NCBI GenBank assembly: GCA_945875845.1
Contig: CAMCMB010000015.1
Coordinates: 1-64,000 of the forward strand
From: Pirellula staleyi DSM 6068
GTDB lineage: Bacteria > Planctomycetota > Planctomycetia > Pirellulales > Pirellulaceae
DNA length: 64,000 nt
Direction of reading: 5' to 3'
Positions within the stretch are counted from its first letter, which is position 1; each line of letters starts with the position of its first letter. The notes below the pieces were generated by a model. It was not told the DNA's origin. It did not search any database and saw only the letters and a list, made by a program, of their open reading frames with translations. Shown here one piece after another: positions 50,427 to 60,141 of this stretch. The position numbers were made by a program, and so were the translations under genes.

Positions 50427-52793
50427 TTAGCGTACATGCTCAAACTCGCGAATCAACTCTTCCATTTCCTTCTTTTTGTGGTGCTGCGTTTCAAAAGCTC
50501 GATTACAGGAGGCCCTCGCTTTGGCTGCAACTAGAGCAAGTCTTTGCTTCATGCTAACTTCAGAGCTGTTAAGAGTATCATAAGCATCCTTGAACTCAAG
50601 CAATCGCGACATGTACTCAGAGTGCCGCGGATGGGACGGGCTGCTGACGCTCAAGCGACTGCCAGAGAACGACCTACTATCCGCAGGGGCGTAGACGCCA
50701 AGTGCCAATAAGTACTCCTGATCGGATGCCTGTTGATCAACCGCTTCCTTTGTTTTCTTAAGAAGACGAATCCAGTCATACGTAACCCGTTCGTCGACAG
50801 GCATACTCGGAAGTCGTTGCATAAAGGTAATTGCTGGTTCTGGCAGCCAGAAATTATCTATTGTCAATTCCGTCAACTTCTTGCAAGAGAGAAGCAACTC
50901 TAGGTCAAGTGTGCTTATTCTAGTCCCATCAAAACGAAGTGATTTTAAATGTGGAAGCTCAGTCACTGGCCGGATTGTAGTGGAGGTGATGTGTCCGAGA
51001 GAAAGTGACTCAAGTTGCGAGAGCTCTGAAATAAATTCACTGCAGCCGTCGTGGATATCCGTTCGACTAATGTCAAGCTCCCGCAATTTAACAAGATTTC
51101 TGAGATGCTTCCCGGCATCATGCGTGACACTCCACCCTTCTAATCTGAGTTGCTCAAGGTTAGTTAGCCCCTCAAGTACTGCTACGCCTTTATCGGAAAA
51201 CAAGTCTACAAAGCGTCTGTCAATAAACTGTGTCCCGTTTAAAGACAATCGTTTAAGCCTCGTCTGATTAGAAAGTTGCTCTAATCCGCTATCAGAAATA
51301 ATAGCGTCGCTCAGATCCAATTCATCAAGAGATCGCATATCCTTTAGTGCACTCCAGTCTTCAACTTGACCCATTCCGTCAAGACGCAGTTTGGTGAGAT
51401 GCTTTAGTTTACTAATAGCAATTAAATTTGCTATTTTCAGGTTAGATAGGGTTAGTTCAGTGAGACTCGGAAGCTTGTCGAGAACTGAGATTCCCTGTGC
51501 ACCCATTACACCGCGATAGCCCACCACACCATTGCCAATCAAATGCAAATGCTCCAGGTTAGTGTGATTCCTGAGGTATCCAAAGATATCATCCCCAACA
51601 TCCTCGGAGTAGCGAATTTTTATGAACTTGTCCTGTTTTCGCGCTTCGATAGCCGCAATGAACTGCTTAAGTGCTGGGTCGCGGTCAAGCAGGAGTTTGC
51701 GGGCATTCGAGAGATCCTTATAGGGAGCTAGATCCCATGTTTCGATAGAGTTTTCAACGCCCACCGCAAGCTGGTCGCCATTGGGAGAAAAGACCAATGA
51801 GTTTACGGGTTTGCCTTTGCCAAGTTTAAAAAGATTCGCTTTGAGTTCCCCAGTGGGTAAATCAAAAATCAGCAAGTTGTAGTCTTTGACAGCGCTTCCA
51901 ACCGCAATCGATTTACCATCGGGCGATATTGCAAAGTTGTTTATTTCCCCTCTCGTTTCAATTGTGGATTCTAAAACCTGCTTTGAATAACCTTCCCCCT
52001 GCGGCAAACCTAAAATGTTTTCAACACTAAAAATACCAAGTTTTGCACTGCTTCCTGAAAATGTCACTATTGATTTGCCGTTCGGTGTAAACGCAATCCC
52101 GAGCAATTCGCTTTGATGGACGGTAACAGTACCCAACGGTGCCCCGCCAGATGTTTTCCAGACTTGAAAGCTACCAGTGGTTCCTGTGGCGGCAATTAAC
52201 TTCCCGTCAGGAGAGATGTCGATATATTTTGGCGCCCACGACCTGTTTCCCGTGGTACTTTCCCGCAATTCGTATGCGATTCTGCCGCTCTGCGATTCGA
52301 TGGCTTTAATTGAAGCGGTTTCACTTCCGTTTCCCTTGCACCCCACGAATATGGTTGAGCCATCCGGCGCATATTTGACTGAGATGGCGGCAAACTCGTC
52401 CAAAGCGATCTCTTTTATTAATTGATAAGTACTGAGGTCGTAAATGTTTAATTTGAACCGAAATTTGCCCTGGTCGCGATTGGTAAACACGCTTGCTGCA
52501 AGCTGCCTGCCGTTCGGTGAGACTGCCATCGCGGGAATCATGGAAGCAAACGAGGGTTCGATCTGCTTGATTAGACTTCCGTTGCCAATGTTCCAGAATC
52601 GGATTCCGTACTCTTTGCCGGCAGTGACTATAGTTTTTCCGTTTTGCAAATAGAGTTCAGCCAGTAGCGGTTTGTGCCTTGTCCAAATATGTGCGTGCGG
52701 CTCTTGTGCTTGCATATAAGGCACCCGCGTCAAAGAAAGCAGGAACACTAAGATGAAAAAGGACTTTGGATTCATTGTGAGTTTTACGGCCAT
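50427..52793 (-). CDS. Secreted WD40-LRR fusion protein
   Basis: 788 residues. Signal peptide (FFILVFLLSLTRVPYMQAQ). Residues about 30-370 are WD40 blades (QNGKTIVTAGKEYGIRFWN; SPDGKLIAATGTTGSFQVWK; TPNGKSIVTFSGSSAKLGIF; SPNGDQLAVGVENSIETWDL). Residues about 400-640 are leucine-rich repeats (LPSLTELTLSNLKIANLIA; LKHLTKLRLDGM; MRSLDELDLSDAIISDSGLEQL; LPHLKSLRFDGTRI). The C-terminal helical region is charged. WD40 fused to LRR in an exported protein is uncommon. It lies directly downstream of the ECF sigma gene on the same strand and is a candidate sensor or scaffold of that regulon. Confidence 0.85.
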   Translation of the reverse strand: MAVKLTMNPKSFFILVFLLSLTRVPYMQAQEPHAHIWTRHKPLLAELYLQNGKTIVTAGKEYGIRFWNIGNGSLIKQIEPSFASMIPAMAVSPNGRQLAASVFTNRDQGKFRFKLNIYDLSTYQLIKEIALDEFAAISVKYAPDGSTIFVGCKGNGSETASIKAIESQSGRIAYELRESTTGNRSWAPKYIDISPDGKLIAATGTTGSFQVWKTSGGAPLGTVTVHQSELLGIAFTPNGKSIVTFSGSSAKLGIFSVENILGLPQGEGYSKQVLESTIETRGEINNFAISPDGKSIAVGSAVKDYNLLIFDLPTGELKANLFKLGKGKPVNSLVFSPNGDQLAVGVENSIETWDLAPYKDLSNARKLLLDRDPALKQFIAAIEARKQDKFIKIRYSEDVGDDIFGYLRNHTNLEHLHLIGNGVVGYRGVMGAQGISVLDKLPSLTELTLSNLKIANLIAISKLKHLTKLRLDGMGQVEDWSALKDMRSLDELDLSDAIISDSGLEQLSNQTRLKRLSLNGTQFIDRRFVDLFSDKGVAVLEGLTNLEQLRLEGWSVTHDAGKHLRNLVKLRELDISRTDIHDGCSEFISELSQLESLSLGHITSTTIRPVTELPHLKSLRFDGTRISTLDLELLLSCKKLTELTIDNFWLPEPAITFMQRLPSMPVDERVTYDWIRLLKKTKEAVDQQASDQEYLLALGVYAPADSRSFSGSRLSVSSPSHPRHSEYMSRLLEFKDAYDTLNSSEVSMKQRLALVAAKARASCNRAFETQHHKKKEMEELIREFEHVR

Positions 52794-52864
52794 AAAATGA
52801 GAAATCGAATGGTATTTGTAAACGAACCTGGGTTTTGTGCGATGAAGACGACTGATCTATTAAC

Positions 52865-53467
52865 TTAGCAAAACGATTCAAAATCTGGGCGTTTGCCGAG
52901 TTCTCCACGAAGCTTTTCATAGATTCGGAATAGCTGGCTCCTTATTGAGCTTTCTGTACGTTCCAGGAGTTCGGCGATTTCCGAATTTGAAAGCTCTTGG
53001 ACAAAGCGGAGTTCAAGCACCATTTGCTCCTGTTGGTTCAGATGTTGATTGACGAGCGGCCATAACTCTCCAAGGATCGAGAGTTGGCTCGGTGTCTTTT
53101 CTGACTTAGTGAGTTCACCAAGCAAATTCATCGACGACTGCGGTGCGAGGTTGGCGAATCCACCTTCGGGCTCTCGTTTTTGTGCGAAATAATTGCGAAT
53201 GCGGTCGATGAGAGTTCGTTGAGCAATGGACAACACATAGGCGTCGGTCCATTCGACTTGGCCTGCCGACTCGACGAAAAGCTTTGCCAGCTTCGTTGCC
53301 GTCTCTTGAGCCAGATCTTCTGCAGAGAAAGTTGACTGCATTTTGCTTGGAATTCGTTTGCCAAACACTCGAGTAACCAAATCAAAGACCGACATCGAGA
53401 CTTCATCTGAAGTACTGCCAGATTTTGGCGTTACGAATAAATTCGTCATGTGAGTCTGTCGGCTCAT
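52865..53467 (-). CDS. ECF-type RNA polymerase sigma factor
   Basis: 200 residues. Region 2 (FSAEDLAQETATKLAKLF... AYVLSIAQRTLIDRIRNYFAQKR) and region 4 (ILGELWPLVNQHLNQQEQMVLELRFVQELSNSEIAELLERTESSIRSQLFRIYEKLR with helix-turn-helix) make a two-domain ECF. Start at 53467 places region 2 properly; longer in-frame starts add a poorly conserved leader. In Planctomycetes, ECF genes are often paired with Ser/Thr kinases and TPR proteins; a dual-kinase gene lies about 1.4 kb away on the other strand. Likely controls both arms of this cluster. Confidence 0.85.
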   Translation of the reverse strand: MSRQTHMTNLFVTPKSGSTSDEVSMSVFDLVTRVFGKRIPSKMQSTFSAEDLAQETATKLAKLFVESAGQVEWTDAYVLSIAQRTLIDRIRNYFAQKREPEGGFANLAPQSSMNLLGELTKSEKTPSQLSILGELWPLVNQHLNQQEQMVLELRFVQELSNSEIAELLERTESSIRSQLFRIYEKLRGELGKRPDFESFC

Positions 53468-53749
53468 GGATCTTGATCGTTTCTGGTATGCAAGGAGTGG
53501 ATAGAGGTAACCGATTATATCGTTCGCTGCTGGGTAAACGCAGTCCTGCGGTCTAGCGCTTGGTCGGTCCGTCAGAAATCTTGCGAATTCTGAAAATTCG
53601 AAATCTGCGGCAAGCAAGAGCGCGGGTTACCCAGAATCCGTTTCCTGAGTGAAAGCACCCTTGCAAGATGCTGCGGTTTCAGAGGCGTCCCCACGGATAC
53701 CCTGAGCCGGGCCCTTGAAAATCGACTAATTACCTGAGGCAGAATCGAA

Positions 53750-54811
53750 ATGACAATCAATCGTGTGGCAGTACTCGCAGTTCTTGTTTTTGCGGGCTGG
53801 TTTTTCTTCGAACCGGCGGCTGGCATCCTGCCCGGTCCGGTCGCTGGCGTTCTCGAAACAAGGAGAACCGCTTCAAAGGTCGAAAAGGAAAGCGAAGCGT
53901 CCGCAACTTCGGAAGGACCACAGCGTTCAAGCCTTGGGACTGCTGAAACGCGGCCTGGTAAAAGCCAAGAAGTCGACAGTAGCACAGACATTCCGGACGA
54001 CCGCCCCTTGCCTGCGGCAAAGCGTCGCAGCAACGGCCTGTTCGAAAGAACTCTGGGTGAGCACTTCCGCTCTCACCCTGCAACCGCCGAAAGGATCCTT
54101 CACCTAAGGCAGTTGGGTAGAACTGCCAGAAAAGAAGTCCCGGTTGATTCAGATTCCGAGCCGAAAGGTGCCGCGAAATCAGGCGATGTTGTGGACGTCG
54201 CCGTCGACTTAAAAAATCGCTTCCTGCGGGTTGGGTCAGAGGTTTTCGGGGAAGTGGTAGGTCCTTTGTCTCTCGAGCAGGAATGGGAACTCGGCGATGA
54301 GGTGCATAGGCAACTGATGGCGACGATGGATGTGGATCAAGCTGAGAGCCAACGAATCGAGAAGCTGGCGACGCCCCTGCTGGACTTTTTGCAGCGCACG
54401 AAGGGGAAGGCATACACATTTACGGTGATCCGAGACCCGCAAATCAATGCTTTTGCTCACCACGGAGGGCATATCTATGTCAAGACCGGCCTGTTGACGG
54501 CACTGCGGCACGACCACGAACTGCTCTTTGTGCTGGGTCACGAGGTCGGGCATGTCGAACGGGGCCATTGTGCAAAATCAGCGCTATCGCAGGACGTTTC
54601 ATCGCGGATTCTTGGCGGATATGGAGAATTGCCTGCGACACTCCTTCAGCGATTTGTCGGCCTTGGCTATTCGGAATTCGACGAGCACGACGCTGACGCA
54701 TGGTCATACACGACACTACGAAAGCTTGGCGTTCCAGAACGCGACATTGTCGAGTTTTTCTACACACTGATGCAACACGAGAGTGATTCGGCTGCAAAGT
54801 CAGATAACTAA
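53750..54811 (+). CDS. M48 zinc metalloprotease with N-terminal signal anchor
   Basis: 353 residues. N-terminal hydrophobic segment (about 5-29), probably a signal anchor, then a low-complexity Ser/Glu linker. The catalytic domain (about 160-345) has the zinc motif HEVGH (H264) and a downstream EHDADAW for the third ligand, as in M48 (Ste24/HtpX/BepA-like). TGAGGC precedes the ATG. First gene of the rightward operon. Role: periplasmic quality control or regulated proteolysis in the envelope; in this setting it could process the anti-sigma-like or TPR components. Confidence 0.85.
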   Translation: MTINRVAVLAVLVFAGWFFFEPAAGILPGPVAGVLETRRTASKVEKESEASATSEGPQRSSLGTAETRPGKSQEVDSSTDIPDDRPLPAAKRRSNGLFERTLGEHFRSHPATAERILHLRQLGRTARKEVPVDSDSEPKGAAKSGDVVDVAVDLKNRFLRVGSEVFGEVVGPLSLEQEWELGDEVHRQLMATMDVDQAESQRIEKLATPLLDFLQRTKGKAYTFTVIRDPQINAFAHHGGHIYVKTGLLTALRHDHELLFVLGHEVGHVERGHCAKSALSQDVSSRILGGYGELPATLLQRFVGLGYSEFDEHDADAWSYTTLRKLGVPERDIVEFFYTLMQHESDSAAKSDN

Positions 54812-54891
54812 TCCAGCGAGCTAGATCAGTCACGAACTCAATTCGGACTGTCTGCCCGTTACTGGAGCAAAACCCTCGGAGAAAGTATACT

Positions 54892-57800
54892 TTGCTAGCG
54901 TCGATGCTTCCCTTTCAACGCTGTCCTGAAATGTCAACGTCTATGTCAGTCGAAATCGCACCCGGTGACCAACCTTTGGAAATCGATGACTACGTTGTCA
55001 TCGAAGAGATTGGTCGCGGAGCGATGAAGATCGTTTTTAGAGCCACCAATAGACATACAGGAAAAGACGTGGCGCTCGCAGTCTTAAAGTTTCGCTATCC
55101 CGACACCGAATTGAAAACTAGATTCAAGCGGGAATCCGAGGTGATGGAGCGTCTCAAGCACCCGAACATCGTCGCGATCGAGAAGAGCGGCGAATCCGAA
55201 GGTCAGCCATTCATCGCAATGGAGAATGTAGGTGGCGGCACCATTGCAGATCAATTGCTCTTCGGTCCGGCTGGAATCGACCAAATAACGACTTGGTTGC
55301 CCCAAATTTGTGACGCTGTCCAGTTCGCGCATGACGCCGGCCTGATTCATAGGGATTTGAAGCCAGAAAACATATTGCTTACGGACGAAGGTGTTCCAAA
55401 AATCGCTGATTTTGGTTTGGTGAAAGCAGCGTCGCAAGATCAACCATTAACGCGAGTTGGTCAGTCTCTGGGAACACTGCATTACGTTTCGCCAGAGCAA
55501 CTTTGCGGCGACCAAGTTACGAAGTCTAGTGACATCTATTCGCTTGGGGTAACGCTTTTTGAAATGCTTGTTGGTCGAAAGCAATTCCTGCAGATAACAA
55601 AATCAAGTCAAGTTGGAGGGCTACCTGCTGAGATAGAGAAGCGAATGTCAGAATCTACAAGTGCCATGGAGCAGTCGCTCTTTGGTGCTTGTATGACATG
55701 TACATTGACTGACCCGGCAGAGCGATTTTTATCCGCTAGGATGCTTTCAGATGCAATTCAGTCCGCTGTTAACGCCTTCAATTCGACACCTATTGAAGTG
55801 TTGGACCTAGAACCGTATGACTCACGCGTGCTCAAGCGTGGTTATGTAGTTGGCAACACCTACACTCTAGAAATCCCACTTGATCAGGGTGCCATGGGAG
55901 AAGTCTGGAGAGCATCTGCGGCCGACCATGCTCACAAAGTTGTTGTAAAGTTTGTGTCCCTGGTTCATCGACACAATCAAGCGGAGCTTGATCGATTTCG
56001 AGATAGCTTCCGAATTGTAGGAGCCATCCATCATGAGAATATTTGCCCGCTCTATGCAATGGGGACCGACCCTAAAGCTGGCATCTACATTGTAATGAAA
56101 TTTCACGAAGGAATCACTCTCGCACAATATTGTCAGCGAAAACGATCGAATGGAAGATTCTTCACAATTCATGAAGTTTGCAAGATCCTCTATCCCATTG
56201 CGCGCGCTATCGATCATTCGCACAAGCACAACGTACTGCACCGCGATGTAAAGCCCGCGAATATCATTGTATCGGAGATAAACGAGGAAATCGTCCCCGT
56301 CCTAATCGACTTTGGATTAGCTGAGATTATTCAGTCAACTCGTATAGGCGAGCCAAATCGCCAACCTCCATCGGGTACCTATCGATACATCGCTCCTGAG
56401 GTTTGGGCTGGGCAAGCGTTGCAATCGCCATCAGATCAATATGCTCTCGGCATCGTCGCCTACGAAATGCTATCTGGTGCACCACCGTTTTCCAGTGTGC
56501 CCGACGACCACCTTCCTCACTGCGCGCAGCACAATCCAATCCCGCTGCTGCAAGGCATTTCGGATAAGGCGAATGAAGTACTGGGTAAAGTGCTTAACAA
56601 GCAGCCCAAAATGAGGTTTGGTTCCTGCTGCGACTTTATAATCGCTTTAGAAAAGGCCTTGTCTACTCCAGTTCCATTTACAGAGCAGGGGTCAATCTTG
56701 AAAGCAAGTGCGTCTCGCGTCGCGACACCACGCAATTTCAAGACTCAGCAAAGGGCGTCAGAAACAAGTTATAGCAAATCTCGTCGCTCTGCCGTATTAG
56801 CGTCAATAGTTATAGTCGCTCTCGTAGTAGTTTTGGCATTTAGTCTTCCGTGGCGAATCACTTATCAACATGATGGCCCCGTTCTCTATTGGGACGAGGA
56901 ACCTGCCCTGGCTTGGAATAATGGCCAAGTCGAAGTTTGGCCATTGAGGGGCTGGTCAGAACCGATTGTTTGTTATGAAGACGACGACGGTATGCCATTT
57001 ATTCCGCACATTAACAACGTAGATATTATTTTGAAACGCGGATTTGAGTTTCTCGAATCTGGACAGTATTCTAGCGCAAAGCAAGCAGCAGAAACTGTAA
57101 TAGCCCTTAATGACTCGAAAGATTCTGCATACGTCCTGCGGGGCGCCGCATTTTTGAACGAAGGTCGATTTGATGATGCATTGACGGATTTTGAAAAAGC
57201 TCTGTCTATTAATCCGAGAAACGCTTTAGCTTATGCGTATTGCGGTCGATTGCATTTTTTCAAAAAAGAGCATGAACTTGCGGTGATCGATTGTTCAAAA
57301 TCAATGTCCTTAGATGCGACAATCGAACAAGCTCCCTACATAAAAGGTTTCGCTGAGGTAGAGCTAAACCGACTTGATGATGCAGTAAATAGTTTCACTG
57401 CTACAATTCAAATAAACGGGGAAAATGCTGATGCTTATGCTGAGAGAGGGTACGTTTTAATGCGTCAGCGGAAATACGACGACTCTCTCGACGATTTAAA
57501 CAGAGCTTTGGAATTGAAGCCTAAAAGTGTCCGGGCGATGGTGTATCGCGGAAGTGTTTTTCATGAACAGAAAAAATACGAAATTGCCATTTCGGAGTTC
57601 GAAAAATCAATTCAATTCGAACCTTCAAATGAACTGGCTTTTCACGGGAAAGCCCTGTCGGAATTCGAATTGGGTAGGATCAGTAAAGCAGTAGAAAGCG
57701 CATCTGCTGCGATCGACCTGCGAAAAAGCGGTTCCAAGTTGTTTATAGCGGGGCCCAACGATGTCACTCATGTGCTAAGGGGCAAGGCGTTTGCAAAATT

Positions 57801-58233
57801 AGGTCAGCCAGAAAATGCCCTACAAGATTTTTCTAGAGCAGTCACGCTCAACGCCAAGAATTCGGAGGCTCACCTCTATCTTGCAAATCTACTGCAACAG
57901 CAAGAAAAATACGGCGATGCAATCGCGGAATATAATGCCACTCTCGCGATTGATCCACGCAGCGAACCGGCGTTTTATGGTCGAGGCGTTGCGGAACTAA
58001 GATTGGGACTTTCAGGTGATGCCATTGAGAGCTTGACCTCTGCGATCGGGATCTCTCCGGAACGGCCAGATGCGTTTTTCAAGAGAGGAACAATCTATCA
58101 AGAACGCGAGCTCTATCAGAAGGCGATTGATGACTTCCAAGCGGTGAAGGGCTTAGATAAAGATTACGGCGGAATCGACGCACTTATTGAGATGTGCGAA
58201 GCAATGCAATTAACGCAGGACGCCAATAAATAG
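54892..58233 (+). CDS. Dual Ser/Thr protein kinase with TM and TPR domain
   Basis: 1113 residues (TTG start at 54892 with GGAGAAAG 7 bases upstream; ATGs at 54904 and 54931 are alternatives). Kinase domain 1 (about 34-300): VVIEEIGRGAMKIVF glycine loop (third Gly replaced by Lys), Lys in VALAVLKF, HRDLKPEN, DFG and SPEQ. Kinase domain 2 (about 320-590): LDQGAMGEVW loop, VVVKF Lys, HRDVKPAN, DFG, APE. Both have catalytic residues. TM about 632-653, then an outer domain with seven or more TPRs (about 710-1105: EAYAERGYVLMRQRKYDDSLDDLNRALELKPKSV and similar). Two kinase domains in tandem in one bacterial STPK is unusual; it may autophosphorylate in trans or phosphorylate the sigma factor and motor subunits. 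Confidence 0.9.
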   Translation: MLASMLPFQRCPEMSTSMSVEIAPGDQPLEIDDYVVIEEIGRGAMKIVFRATNRHTGKDVALAVLKFRYPDTELKTRFKRESEVMERLKHPNIVAIEKSGESEGQPFIAMENVGGGTIADQLLFGPAGIDQITTWLPQICDAVQFAHDAGLIHRDLKPENILLTDEGVPKIADFGLVKAASQDQPLTRVGQSLGTLHYVSPEQLCGDQVTKSSDIYSLGVTLFEMLVGRKQFLQITKSSQVGGLPAEIEKRMSESTSAMEQSLFGACMTCTLTDPAERFLSARMLSDAIQSAVNAFNSTPIEVLDLEPYDSRVLKRGYVVGNTYTLEIPLDQGAMGEVWRASAADHAHKVVVKFVSLVHRHNQAELDRFRDSFRIVGAIHHENICPLYAMGTDPKAGIYIVMKFHEGITLAQYCQRKRSNGRFFTIHEVCKILYPIARAIDHSHKHNVLHRDVKPANIIVSEINEEIVPVLIDFGLAEIIQSTRIGEPNRQPPSGTYRYIAPEVWAGQALQSPSDQYALGIVAYEMLSGAPPFSSVPDDHLPHCAQHNPIPLLQGISDKANEVLGKVLNKQPKMRFGSCCDFIIALEKALSTPVPFTEQGSILKASASRVATPRNFKTQQRASETSYSKSRRSAVLASIVIVALVVVLAFSLPWRITYQHDGPVLYWDEEPALAWNNGQVEVWPLRGWSEPIVCYEDDDGMPFIPHINNVDIILKRGFEFLESGQYSSAKQAAETVIALNDSKDSAYVLRGAAFLNEGRFDDALTDFEKALSINPRNALAYAYCGRLHFFKKEHELAVIDCSKSMSLDATIEQAPYIKGFAEVELNRLDDAVNSFTATIQINGENADAYAERGYVLMRQRKYDDSLDDLNRALELKPKSVRAMVYRGSVFHEQKKYEIAISEFEKSIQFEPSNELAFHGKALSEFELGRISKAVESASAAIDLRKSGSKLFIAGPNDVTHVLRGKAFAKLGQPENALQDFSRAVTLNAKNSEAHLYLANLLQQQEKYGDAIAEYNATLAIDPRSEPAFYGRGVAELRLGLSGDAIESLTSAIGISPERPDAFFKRGTIYQERELYQKAIDDFQAVKGLDKDYGGIDALIEMCEAMQLTQDANK

Positions 58234-58324
58234 CGAGCGCCCGCGAGTCGCCTTGCGTTCTTGTCTATGGTTATCAATTCATTGCACTGCCGTACCTTTG
58301 TTACATTGCTTGCTTGGTTTCAAA

Positions 58325-59380
58325 ATGCGAGTTGAATCAACGAAATTGCTCTGGTGTCTAGTCTTTACGCTCGGCGTGATTGTGGCGATCGCACTGCTCG
58401 CAGAGATAAAGGGATATGCTGTCTTGCCTGAGTCGCAATCGAAATTGATCGATCGGACCTGGGTTTCGAAAGTGATTGTCGGTGTTTTTGTTTTCAGCCT
58501 GGTGGTAAATGCTAGAAATACTTGGCTATTGATGCTAGAGCGACGGCATCTTCGCCACGGTTTGCGAATCGATCGATCAAGTGGCAACTTGAGCTTGGCC
58601 GGGGCCGGGCTGCTGGGGCTCCATGCCAATCGGATGAAACAGATCTATGGCATGTCGTTCGACGGCGACATTTCTCAGTCGGTTTCTCTTGGGGCTATTC
58701 GAAGTCGGCTCTACGGCCAGGAGTGGGTTGTCCGCGTTGCAAGTCAGCTTCTTCTTACGTTAGGGCTGATTGGCACGGTCCTCGGTCTCTCTAATAGCCT
58801 GGATGGGCTTTCGGGCGCAATGGGATCAACAGTGGGGGGGTTAGGCAATTCTGTGGATGCGACAGTCGAGAGCAATTCGAGTTTAACAACTGGATTGACA
58901 AGTGCCGTAGGTGGCATGGCCACGGCGTTCGCAACAACTTTGTTTGGTGCAATCCTGGGAGGCGTATTTTTGAAGCTGTTGTTTAGTTGCACTCAATTCC
59001 TTGCTGATGAATTGGTAGACGAAATCGAGATTGTGACCGAAACGCAGCTCGTTCCAATGATCCGTGCATCGACGAGCGACTTGACCGTGCGTCGACATGA
59101 AACATTGATGCTTCTCGATAAGGCGGCACTTTGTGAGCAAGCTCGAGTGGCGGCAATGACCAAAAACATTAATCAGTATGCGGAACGCCTCGAAGCACTC
59201 AACTCGAAAGTAGCGAACCTACCGCCATTGCCCAAGCTCGAGTGCCTGAATTCGAAAGGCAGCCTGCTGGGATTAGTGGAATTCGCTAAATCGAACACAA
59301 ACCAATTTTTTCTCCCGGTGGCGTTCGGTGTTGGTGTTGCAACAATCGGATGGTTTGTAGCTTCGCGGCTGGGTGGGTGA
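58325..59380 (+). CDS. MotA/TolQ/ExbB-like proton channel protein
   Basis: About 351 residues. Five hydrophobic segments: about 5-25, 48-70, the conserved LLTLGLIGTVLGL, GGMATAFATTLFGAILGGVF and a C-terminal helix after a charged coiled stretch. The two central motifs match the MotA/TolQ/ExbB channel helices that carry protons or Na+ (TLGLIGTVLG; GMATAF-TT-FG). Start at 58325 is chosen because the first TM begins there. Starts 91 bases after the kinase gene and ends 4 bases before its partner gene. Confidence 0.8.
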   Translation: MRVESTKLLWCLVFTLGVIVAIALLAEIKGYAVLPESQSKLIDRTWVSKVIVGVFVFSLVVNARNTWLLMLERRHLRHGLRIDRSSGNLSLAGAGLLGLHANRMKQIYGMSFDGDISQSVSLGAIRSRLYGQEWVVRVASQLLLTLGLIGTVLGLSNSLDGLSGAMGSTVGGLGNSVDATVESNSSLTTGLTSAVGGMATAFATTLFGAILGGVFLKLLFSCTQFLADELVDEIEIVTETQLVPMIRASTSDLTVRRHETLMLLDKAALCEQARVAAMTKNINQYAERLEALNSKVANLPPLPKLECLNSKGSLLGLVEFAKSNTNQFFLPVAFGVGVATIGWFVASRLGG

Positions 59381-59384
59381 AAAT

Positions 59385-60068
59385 ATGGAGCGTTCACACA
59401 TCTACCGAAGCGAAGATAATGGGAATTCAAACGATGCGTTGGCGGACATCGCTCTGAACTCACTTGGGCTGATCTTAATCGTCCTCCTAACTTTCATCAT
59501 TGTCTTTACAAAGGCAACTCCAAGCGTTACATCACTGGGAGCAACAGAGGTCTCCTCCACGACTCTTGCGGACTTTCAGAGCGTAAAGGACGAGAATCGT
59601 AAGCTAAAGCATGAGCTTGGCGATATGGCCCTCGCCATGAAAGAATTAAAGCAAGATGAAAAGATTTCTGGTCTTTGGCGATTTCGCATCGCCGTAAATC
59701 GCTTCATTGACCATCGCGATGTAAGTCACCCGGCTAAACTACAAATCGAATACTTTATGCATCTGGATATGCATGGCAATCAGGTTCGCGGAACATTATT
59801 TGGGGTCAAGGAGGATTCTGACTCGAGTGAACAAGGTTCAGCGACTCATGCCAGAGTTTCTGGAACGATCAACGACGGTGACATGAAAGTCGAGCTGTTT
59901 TTCACTGGGGCGGCATTGGGTGGGAGCGAGATTCTCGAGGTAAAGCTTGAACAGGATCGGTTCATGGGGAAACTTTTAAGCGGCAAGCACAAGTATGGAT
60001 ATCAAAACTACACTGGCACTGCTGAAGGAACTCGATTAGACGGCTCTGTATTTAGCAATGACTACTAA
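59385..60068 (+). CDS. ExbD/MotB-like stator partner with novel C-terminal domain
   Basis: 227 residues. One N-terminal TM (about 24-42, LNSLGLILIVLLTFIIVF) preceded by Asp21 (ALADIALNS), the place of the conserved proton-carrying Asp of ExbD/MotB. A coiled segment (about 60-90) follows, then a ~130-residue beta-rich domain (about 95-227) that is not an OmpA-type peptidoglycan-binding domain. It follows the MotA-like gene by 4 bases, as expected for a two-subunit stator. The C-terminal domain is the distinctive part. Confidence 0.75.
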   Translation: MERSHIYRSEDNGNSNDALADIALNSLGLILIVLLTFIIVFTKATPSVTSLGATEVSSTTLADFQSVKDENRKLKHELGDMALAMKELKQDEKISGLWRFRIAVNRFIDHRDVSHPAKLQIEYFMHLDMHGNQVRGTLFGVKEDSDSSEQGSATHARVSGTINDGDMKVELFFTGAALGGSEILEVKLEQDRFMGKLLSGKHKYGYQNYTGTAEGTRLDGSVFSNDY

Positions 60069-60141
60069 TCGCATCCAAGAGCAATGAATCACGGAATCGA
60101 CTTGAAATACCTTTAACCAACCGATGGAGAATTGAAATCTA

